NCBI GenBank assembly: GCA_012522435.1
Contig: JAAYKK010000025.1
Coordinates: forward strand, 1-37,223
Source of the DNA: Clostridiaceae bacterium
GTDB taxonomy: Bacteria > Bacillota > Clostridia > Saccharofermentanales > DTU023
Reading direction: 5' to 3'
DNA length: 37,223 nucleotides
In this document: positions 11,456 to 18,398 of the stretch, piece after piece
Layout of the letters: every line of letters starts with the position of its first letter
Numbering within the stretch: position 1 is the first letter of the stretch
Program-made: the position numbers and the translations under genes
The notes under the pieces: generated by a model
What the model was told of the DNA's origin: nothing
What the model saw: the letters and a program-made list of their open reading frames with translations, nothing else
Database searches by the model: none

Positions 11456-12223
11456 CTAATTATTGATTTTAATCATAGGTCTATCTGCTAAATCTAATAA
11501 TTCTATATTTAGACCATATAATTGCCTTAAATTCTCTTCAGTTAAAATGTTTTGTTTCTTGCCTTGAGCCAATATTTTTCCATCTTTTAACAACATCAGA
11601 TGGCTGAATTCCGGCAATATTTCCATGATATCGTGTGTAATATAAATTAAGTTCGTTTTCTCAATCCGAGTTAATGTATCAAGAATCTGTTCTCTTTGAA
11701 ATAAGTCCAAGGATGCACAAGGTTCATCTAATATTAATAAATCGGGTTCAGTTATCAAACTGCGTAAAATCATGGTTTTCTTTTTTTCTCCTGCTGAGAG
11801 AATACCGTAAGTCTTATCTTGACTGGCTTCAAATTTGTATTTTTCAATTATTTTTGAAGTTAGTCGTCTCTCTTCCTCAGTAATTCTTTCATAAATACCT
11901 ATTGTGCGTTTTAAGCCCGAAAGAACTATTTCAAAAACCCGCATCTTATTTAATACTGACTCAAAACGTCCCATTGTTGAAGAAACAATTCCTATTTTGG
12001 ATTTTATTCTATTCCAATTATATTTACCAAACGTTTTACCAAAAGCAGAAATCTCTCCACGGGTCGGTATATTGTAAGCCATCAACATAGAAAATAATAT
12101 ACTTTTGCCAGCTCCATTAGGACCTAAGACCGCCCAATTTTCATTTTCGGCTATCTTAAAACTTACATCATTAATAATAATATTCCTATCACGTATAAAA
12201 AAAACATTCTTATATTCTATCAT
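11456..12223 (-). CDS. Orphan ABC-type ATPase, YlmA-like
   Basis: Walker A GPNGAGKS, signature LSAGEKKK, Walker B LLILDEPCASLDLFQREQ, H-loop YITHDIMEILP; resembles B. subtilis YlmA by memory of the family pattern. No adjacent permease. Confidence 0.8.
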   Translation of the reverse strand: MIEYKNVFFIRDRNIIINDVSFKIAENENWAVLGPNGAGKSILFSMLMAYNIPTRGEISAFGKTFGKYNWNRIKSKIGIVSSTMGRFESVLNKMRVFEIVLSGLKRTIGIYERITEEERRLTSKIIEKYKFEASQDKTYGILSAGEKKKTMILRSLITEPDLLILDEPCASLDLFQREQILDTLTRIEKTNLIYITHDIMEILPEFSHLMLLKDGKILAQGKKQNILTEENLRQLYGLNIELLDLADRPMIKINN

Positions 12224-12252
12224 TGTTACTAGTACTAAATAAAACTTTCCAG

Positions 12253-13326
12253 CTATAATCTTTTGATGACTTCCAGAGTAATTTCTTCAGTTCCGATAAA
12301 TCCTTCTAAAGCTAAGTCTTGAGTTCTAAAACCATCTTGCAATACCTGATTCACTGCAGTTTCAATCTGCTCCGCTTCCTTGATTAGAGAAAAAGAATAT
12401 CTCAAGAGCATTGCTACAGATAAAATGGCTGCTAAAGGATTCACAATGTTTTTGCCTGCAATATCCGGAGCCGAACCGTGAATCGGTTCATATAAGCCAA
12501 TCGTTTCGCCCAGACTCGCCGAAGGCAAAAGTCCGATCGAACCTGAAATCTGGCTTGCTTCATCTGAAAGAATATCTCCGAAAATATTATTAGTTAATAT
12601 TACATCAAATCGTTTCGGTTCACGAATTAATTGCATTGCAGCATTATCTACATATAAATAATCTAAATCTACTTCAGGATAATCAACTGCGATTTCCGCT
12701 ACAATTTCACGCCATAATTTAGATGAATCCAGAACATTTGCTTTATCAACTAAAGTTAATTTACGTTTTCTTTGCATTGCGGTTTCAAAGGCATAGGTAG
12801 CAATGCGACTAATTTCCAGTTCATTGTAACGTTCTTCATCATATGCCGTGCGCAGGCCATCTTGGACGAAAGTATCACGCTTTCCGAAGTATATACCACC
12901 GACCAACTCTCTTATGATTACAAAATCTACATTGTCTAAATATTTCGGTTTAAGAGGTGAGTTGTCGATCAAAGCTGAATATATTTTGCAGGGTCTTAGA
13001 TTGGCAAAAACTCCTAAAGTTTTACGTAAAGCCAGAAGTCCTTGCTCCGGTCTGAGAGCAGGTTCGACCTGATCCCATTCAGGACCACCTACTGCACCTA
13101 ATAAAACAGCTGAAGCATGCTTAAGTTTGTTTCGAGTAACTTCCGGAAAAGGATTACCGAATTTATCAATCGCTATTCCACCGATTTCTGAAAAATCCAA
13201 TTCAAAACTTAGTCCGGATCTCTCAGCCACTGTTTCTAAAACCATCAGAGCAGAATCTACAACTTCAGGACCTACTCCGTCACCTTTTAAAACTAATATT
13301 TTTTTATTTTGCATATTCACGCTCAT
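12253..13326 (-). CDS. leuB: 3-isopropylmalate dehydrogenase (true start may be the internal ATG at 13314)
   Basis: LKGDGVGPEVV, LLGAVGGPEWD, RPEQGLLALRK, YEPIHGSAPDIAGKNIVNPLA. Confidence 0.97.
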   Translation of the reverse strand: MSVNMQNKKILVLKGDGVGPEVVDSALMVLETVAERSGLSFELDFSEIGGIAIDKFGNPFPEVTRNKLKHASAVLLGAVGGPEWDQVEPALRPEQGLLALRKTLGVFANLRPCKIYSALIDNSPLKPKYLDNVDFVIIRELVGGIYFGKRDTFVQDGLRTAYDEERYNELEISRIATYAFETAMQRKRKLTLVDKANVLDSSKLWREIVAEIAVDYPEVDLDYLYVDNAAMQLIREPKRFDVILTNNIFGDILSDEASQISGSIGLLPSASLGETIGLYEPIHGSAPDIAGKNIVNPLAAILSVAMLLRYSFSLIKEAEQIETAVNQVLQDGFRTQDLALEGFIGTEEITLEVIKRL

Positions 13327-13894
13327 GTTTCTCTATTAAATCAAGATATTCTAAAATTTCTTCAATCCCATCTTGTCCTTTAAGCAGTTTTTCCCGATAT
13401 ACGCTTTCAATTTCAAAATCAAATTTCAAAGTGCCGGCTGTCACCGTTTGTTCAGTTAGATTGACCGTAATCATTGAATCTTCTTCGATCAGAGCTTCTC
13501 GCTCCATCCTGCCTAATTTTAAAGGTAACTTAAGATTATTCAGGTAATTCATATAAAAGATTGGCGAATAACTGCCGGCGATTACAACTTCGATTCCAAA
13601 ATCTTGCAATGCCCATGCAGCATGTTCTCTTGAAGACCCGCAACCAAAATTTTCTCCTGCTATCAAAATTTTATGATTTTGATTTTCCGGTTGATTGAGG
13701 GGAAATTCCGGGATCGGATCTCCCGCTTCATCATAACGCCATGGTGCAAAAAGAGCGTCAGCAAAACCGGTTCTCTTGGTTGATTTTAGGTAATTTTTCG
13801 GAATTAAGATATCCGTATCAATGTTATCTTTAAAGATAACTGTAGCTTTCGATTGCACAATGTTCAATTTATTCAAGACTGATTCTCCCTTCAA
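13304..13894 (-). CDS. leuD: 3-isopropylmalate dehydratase small subunit (likely true start TTG at 13876)
   Basis: [37 protein letters not shown] Shine-Dalgarno-like run lies just upstream of the internal TTG at 13876. Confidence 0.96.
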   Translation of the reverse strand: MKGESVLNKLNIVQSKATVIFKDNIDTDILIPKNYLKSTKRTGFADALFAPWRYDEAGDPIPEFPLNQPENQNHKILIAGENFGCGSSREHAAWALQDFGIEVVIAGSYSPIFYMNYLNNLKLPLKLGRMEREALIEEDSMITVNLTEQTVTAGTLKFDFEIESVYREKLLKGQDGIEEILEYLDLIEKHEREYAK

Positions 13895-15236
13895 TTGCCG
13901 TCTTAGCAGCTAGATAAGGACTCATGAGATGGGTTCTGGAACGTTCACCCTGTCTGCCTTCAAAGTTTCTATTTGAAGTTGAAGCACAATGGCTCCCCGC
14001 TGTAACTCGGTCTTCATTCATGGCTAAACAGTATGAGCAACCGGGCATTCTCGTCTCACATCCCGCTTGTTCAAATATTTCAAGCAATCCTTCTTCTTTT
14101 GCTTTTTGCAAAACCTGCATCGAGCCCGGAACAACTACACAACTAATATTTTCAGCAATCTTTTTATCGCGCATCACTTCAGCTGCTATCCTCAAATCAT
14201 TAATTCTGCCATTTGTGCATGAACCGATAAATACGAATTCGATCGGAATTTCTTCCGCTTTCATGCCGGGTTTCAAATCCATATAATCATATGCAGTTTG
14301 ATCTTCTACAGATTTTATTTCAGGAAAAGGTTGATCTATATCCACAGTCATTGCAGGGTTTGTGCCGTAGCTGACTTGTGGTTTTAAATCTGTTACATCT
14401 AATTTGATTATCTTATCAAACAGAGATTCGTCATCCGTAACTAAATCTTTGATTGATTCTTTAAAGTTTTCAAATTCTTCGCCTTTCGGAGTATACTTGC
14501 GGTCGGCAATATAATCTAGAGTTTTTTGATCTGGTTTAACTAATCCAAATTTTGCACCGCCTTCAATAGACATGTTACAAAGGCTCAACCTTTCTTCTAC
14601 CGAAAGATTCTCAATCGTGTCACCATAGTATTCAATAGCATAACCGGTTCCAAAGGATACTCCATTTTCAGCAATTAATTTTAAAATTATATCTTTAGCA
14701 AAAACATTGTCCGGCAAGACCCCGGTTATTTTAACTCCCATATTTTTCGGCTTCGTTTGCCACATACATTGGGTAGCAAAAACATCTTCGACTTCACTGG
14801 TGCCGATTCCGAAAGCTATGGCACCTAAAGCACCATGGGTTGCGGTATGAGAATCACCACAAACAATTGTTTTTCCAGGTAAACTTAATCCCAGTTCAGG
14901 ACCTATCATATGGACTATACCATTGTATTCCGATTCCATATCAAATAAAGTTACCCCAAATTCAGCACAGTTATCTGCCAAACTTTTTAGCTGCTCAGCT
15001 GACAAAGGATCTTCAATAAAATCTCTATGTTCCAAAACGGTCGGAGTATTGTGATCCATTGTGGCAAAAGTACGATCCGGCCTGCGCAATTTGCGATTTT
15101 TGAGCCTGAGGCCCTCAAAAGCTTGCGGTGAAGTGACTTCATGAATCAGATGTAAATCTATATACAGTAAGTCCTTGTCATCTTTTGAAACAATAACATG
15201 TTGATCCCAAATTTTATCAAATAAAGTTTTTTGCAT
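13869..15236 (-). CDS. leuC: 3-isopropylmalate dehydratase large subunit
   Basis: [71 protein letters not shown] Fe-S motifs. Confidence 0.97.
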   Translation of the reverse strand: MQKTLFDKIWDQHVIVSKDDKDLLYIDLHLIHEVTSPQAFEGLRLKNRKLRRPDRTFATMDHNTPTVLEHRDFIEDPLSAEQLKSLADNCAEFGVTLFDMESEYNGIVHMIGPELGLSLPGKTIVCGDSHTATHGALGAIAFGIGTSEVEDVFATQCMWQTKPKNMGVKITGVLPDNVFAKDIILKLIAENGVSFGTGYAIEYYGDTIENLSVEERLSLCNMSIEGGAKFGLVKPDQKTLDYIADRKYTPKGEEFENFKESIKDLVTDDESLFDKIIKLDVTDLKPQVSYGTNPAMTVDIDQPFPEIKSVEDQTAYDYMDLKPGMKAEEIPIEFVFIGSCTNGRINDLRIAAEVMRDKKIAENISCVVVPGSMQVLQKAKEEGLLEIFEQAGCETRMPGCSYCLAMNEDRVTAGSHCASTSNRNFEGRQGERSRTHLMSPYLAAKTAIEGRISLE

Positions 15237-15243
15237 TTAATTC

Positions 15244-16761
15244 TCACTCCTGATCTTCAGTAGGTTTATACTGTTCTTGGTTAACAGCATTTACATATGC
15301 AATAATGCTCGATTTGATAATATCATTACTCAAACCTTTGCCATTATAAACATCTCCATTACTGCGTAAACTTAAGAATGTCTCGCCTAGGGCATCTTTA
15401 CCTCTAGTTACAGAGTGAATTGCAAAATCTTCTAGTTGGAATTTGTCACCCACAATATTCGCCATACAATCGAAAGCGGCATCAACCGGACCTGCACCTG
15501 ATCCGACACGTTCGATCGTATCTTTTCCATTACTAAGTTTTATGATGGTTTTTGATTCTTTACCATTACTGGTAAAAGATGAGTAATCAACTAATTCATA
15601 GCCACCGCTAAGCTTTTGATATTCTTTAATCATTAAAGCATGAATATCGCGGTCATAGATTTGTTTCTTTGAATCGGCTATGCTCTTGAAATCAATAAAG
15701 ACTTCTTCGATCTGTGCATCATCCACTTCGTAGCCCAATTCCTCAAGTTTTGTGCGTAATGCATGCTTGCCGGAATGTTTGCCGAGAACCAGGTTTTCTG
15801 CTTCTTGAATTCCAATCATTGCCGGATCCATTATTTCGTAAGTAGACTTCTCTTGTAAGACACCATGTTGGTGGATACCTGATTCATGCGCAAAAACATT
15901 TTTACCGACGATCGGTTTAGTAGGGCTTACTCTGCTGGCAGTAATTTGTTCTAAGAGATTTGATGTCCGCATGATTTCAGTTGTAACGACCGAAGTATCT
16001 TTGCCGTAATAATCATTTCTGGTTTTTAAAGCCATAACAATTTCTTCACATGCTGCATTACCCGCTCTTTCTCCTATTCCGTTAATCGTGCATTCAACCT
16101 GAGTTGCGCCTACATTGACAGCAGCTAAAGAGTTAGCAACAGCCATACCCAGATCATTATGACAATGTACGGAAATATCTACCTGATCTGCACCCTCAAC
16201 ATTATCAATAACGGTTTTAATCATATTTGCATATTCTTCAGGAACAGCGTAGCCGACTGTATCCGGTAAATTGATCGTCGTAGCACCACTTTTTATCGCA
16301 ACAGCAACCGCTTCACACAAAAAATCTAAATCTGTCCGGGAAGCATCCTCACATGAAAATTCTACATCATCGACTAATGATTTTGCATATCCCACATGCT
16401 CTGCAATACTGGCCAACACTTCTGATCTGGTTTTTTTCAATTTATGCTTTAGATGTATATCAGAAGTTGCAATAAAGACATGAATTCTTTGGTATGCTGC
16501 ATCTTTAATAGCATTGTAAGCAGCATCAATGTCGTCTTTTGTACACCTTGCTAAACCGCAAATCGTGGTCTTACTCAAGCTTCTCGCAATTGCTTGGACA
16601 GATTCAAAGTCTCCTTGCGAAGCTGCCGGAAAACCAGCTTCAATAATATCAACACCTAAGCGTTCTAACTGTCTTGCCAGTTGCAACTTTTCATGCAAAT
16701 TCATTGAACAGCCTGGAGATTGTTCTCCATCACGTAAGGTCGTATCAAAAATCTTGATCAT
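15244..16761 (-). CDS. leuA: 2-isopropylmalate synthase
   Basis: MIKIFDTTLRDGEQSPGCSM, HCHNDLGMAVANSLAA, GIGERAGNAACEE, C-terminal LeuA regulatory domain. Start moved from the tracked 16791 to ATG 16761: it follows AGGAGG, and 16791 lies in the terminator T-tract. Confidence 0.96.
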   Translation of the reverse strand: MIKIFDTTLRDGEQSPGCSMNLHEKLQLARQLERLGVDIIEAGFPAASQGDFESVQAIARSLSKTTICGLARCTKDDIDAAYNAIKDAAYQRIHVFIATSDIHLKHKLKKTRSEVLASIAEHVGYAKSLVDDVEFSCEDASRTDLDFLCEAVAVAIKSGATTINLPDTVGYAVPEEYANMIKTVIDNVEGADQVDISVHCHNDLGMAVANSLAAVNVGATQVECTINGIGERAGNAACEEIVMALKTRNDYYGKDTSVVTTEIMRTSNLLEQITASRVSPTKPIVGKNVFAHESGIHQHGVLQEKSTYEIMDPAMIGIQEAENLVLGKHSGKHALRTKLEELGYEVDDAQIEEVFIDFKSIADSKKQIYDRDIHALMIKEYQKLSGGYELVDYSSFTSNGKESKTIIKLSNGKDTIERVGSGAGPVDAAFDCMANIVGDKFQLEDFAIHSVTRGKDALGETFLSLRSNGDVYNGKGLSNDIIKSSIIAYVNAVNQEQYKPTEDQE

Positions 16762-16789
16762 TATTCGCCTCCTAATTATTCCTAATATC

Positions 16790-16818
16790 AAAAAGTCCCA
16801 GAGATTAATCTCTGGGAC
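16790..16818 (-). terminator. T-box intrinsic terminator
   Basis: GTCCCAGAGATTAATCTCTGGGAC perfect hairpin (16795-16818) followed by TTTTT on the minus strand. Confidence 0.95.
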
Positions 16819-17027
16819 GAATTATCGCGGTACCACCCAAATTAATGAATAATAATTATTCATTCACTCGTTCTTTATTAAACTGGTTGATTTGTTATCG
16901 AATCAAAATCCGATCTAAGGAACTGAGTAGCAATAAGTCTCTGCCGGCAATTTCCACCAACCTTGCCTCTCTATAGGTTTTAACAGATTGCGCGTTTCCT
17001 AAACAAACTGGTTCAAAAAAATAATTA
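16790..17027 (-). ncRNA. T-box leader riboswitch, predicted leucine specifier (CTC)
   Basis: T-box sequence GGGTGGTACCGCG at 16826-16838 (minus); Stem I AGAGAGGCAAGGTTGGTGGAAA; specifier bulge ATTGC-TA-CTC-A-GTTCC with CTC at 16925-16927, flanked by GCAAT/ATTGC and GGAA/TTCC pairings; downstream terminator. The 5' end is estimated from the promoter. Confidence 0.95.
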
Positions 17028-17033
17028 AGGTAT

Positions 17034-17062
17034 AATTTACTTGTTTCCGTACATTATGTAAA
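17034..17062 (-). promoter_or_regulatory. Predicted sigma-A promoter of the leu/ilv T-box transcript
   Basis: -35 TTTACA (17057-17062), 17-nt spacer, -10 TAAATT (17034-17039), minus strand. Confidence 0.55.
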
Positions 17063-17102
17063 GAGCAAAAATGTATTTTTATTACAATTACCGAATTATT
17101 AC

Positions 17103-17309
17103 CTAGAACAAGTATTCTTGTTTAGTGTTTTAAGCAGAAATGGTCTGATATCGCTTACCTGTGATCCGTTTTACAAGTAGGCAAAATGAAAACTTGGTCG
17201 CATTGAAATTTGGATCAGAAAAAAGTCTGGTATTCTATCTGACTATAGACTAACAGCCTTATCTCAGCTAGTACTTCTTATGCCAGACATACAAAAGTAT
17301 AAGACTTTC
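17103..17309 (-). other. Unannotated hairpin-rich intergenic element; candidate structured RNA
   Basis: Contiguous inverted repeats: closing stem 17302-17309/17221-17228, hairpins 17273-17298, 17249-17272, 17235-17248, then 17162-17217, 17131-17157, 17103-17125. No convincing ORF. Confidence 0.4.
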
Positions 17310-17340
17310 ACTCAGCATGATTTTCCATGTCGGACGCATA

Positions 17341-17375
17341 AAAAAATAGTGCAAGATTTTATTCTTGCACTATTT
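17341..17375 (-). terminator. Intrinsic terminator of fba
   Basis: 13-bp perfect stem AAATAGTGCAAGA / TCTTGCACTATTT (17363-17375 / 17344-17356), 6-nt loop, followed by a T tract on the minus strand. Confidence 0.93.
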
Positions 17376-17404
17376 GAAAAGTCTGATCTCTAAAATATTT
17401 TTAC

Positions 17405-18340
17405 TTACGCTTTTCCGTCAGAGCCTAAAACTTCAGTAATTTTATGTTTGACCATTTCTCTGATTGCATCACGAGCAGGTCCTAAATATTTTCTAGGATC
17501 AAATTCAGCCGGGCTTTCATTGAAAACTCTTCTAATTGTACCTGTCATAGCCAATCTTAAGTCTGAGTCAATATTGATTTTGCAAACAGATCTTCTGGCA
17601 GCTTCTCTTAACATCGATTCAGGAACACCCAATGCATCATCCAAAGCACCGCCATTAGCATTGATCATTTCAACGAATTCAGGAATAACAGAGCTTGAAC
17701 CGTGTAATACAATCGGGAAACCGGGAAGTCTCTTCGAAACTTCATCTAAGATATCAAATCTTAATTTGATCTCTGTACCTGGTTTAAATTTATAAGCGCC
17801 ATGGCTTGTGCCGATAGCAATTGCCAAAGAGTCACAGCCTGTTCTTGTTACAAAGTCTTCTACTTCTGCCGGATCTGTATAGCTCGAATCTTCAGCTGAA
17901 ACATTTACATCATCTTCTATTCCGGCTAAACGTCCTAATTCAGCTTCAACGACAACACCATGAGCATGGGCATATTCAACAACTTGTTTGGTTAAAGCAA
18001 CGTTATCTTCATAGTCCAGATGAGAACCGTCAATCATTACTGAAGTGAATCCGCCATCAATACAACTTTTACATAACTCAAAAGTATCACCGTGATCCAA
18101 ATGCAAAGCAATCGGTATATCGGTTTCTTGTACAGCAGCTTCTACTAATTTCATCAAATATGTGTGATTAGCATACTTTCTGGCACCCGAGGATACCTGT
18201 AAAATTAAGGGTGAGTTCAGCTCATTTGCAGCTTCTGTGATACCTTGCACAATTTCCATGTTATTAACGTTGAAAGCTCCAATTGCATATCCACCGTCAT
18301 AAGCTTCTTTAAACATTTTTTCCGTTGTAACTAGTGCCAT
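17405..18340 (-). CDS. fba: Class II fructose-bisphosphate aldolase
   Basis: GAFNVNNMEIVQGI, ALHLDHGDTFELC, VMIDGSHLDYEDN, VEAELGRLAGIED, AIAIGTSHGAYKF, VLHGSSSV. Confidence 0.96.
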   Translation of the reverse strand: MALVTTEKMFKEAYDGGYAIGAFNVNNMEIVQGITEAANELNSPLILQVSSGARKYANHTYLMKLVEAAVQETDIPIALHLDHGDTFELCKSCIDGGFTSVMIDGSHLDYEDNVALTKQVVEYAHAHGVVVEAELGRLAGIEDDVNVSAEDSSYTDPAEVEDFVTRTGCDSLAIAIGTSHGAYKFKPGTEIKLRFDILDEVSKRLPGFPIVLHGSSSVIPEFVEMINANGGALDDALGVPESMLREAARRSVCKINIDSDLRLAMTGTIRRVFNESPAEFDPRKYLGPARDAIREMVKHKITEVLGSDGKA

Positions 18341-18398
18341 ATTTTATTCTCCTTTTTATAATAATCTCATTAATTATTAATTCATATTTATTGTATTG

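Noticed and set aside
17225-17272. Superficial TPP-riboswitch resemblance (CTGAGAT ... GATAGAATACCAG) in the intergenic element
   Set aside because: The GCGTAGGGA and CCTGATC blocks and the correct helix order are missing; no thiamine genes nearby.
17221-17309. Degenerate tRNA (the 89-nt segment can be drawn as a cloverleaf-like junction)
   Set aside because: No TTCRA T-loop, no 7-nt anticodon loop on a 5-bp stem, no CCA and no D-loop GG.
17268-17318. Minus-strand 16-codon ORF MLSESLILLYVWHKKY with several Leu codons, overlapping the candidate RNA; possible classical leucine attenuator leader peptide
   Set aside because: No convincing Shine-Dalgarno, only four Leu codons that are not all consecutive, and the leu operon already has its own promoter and T-box downstream. 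Coincidence is more likely.
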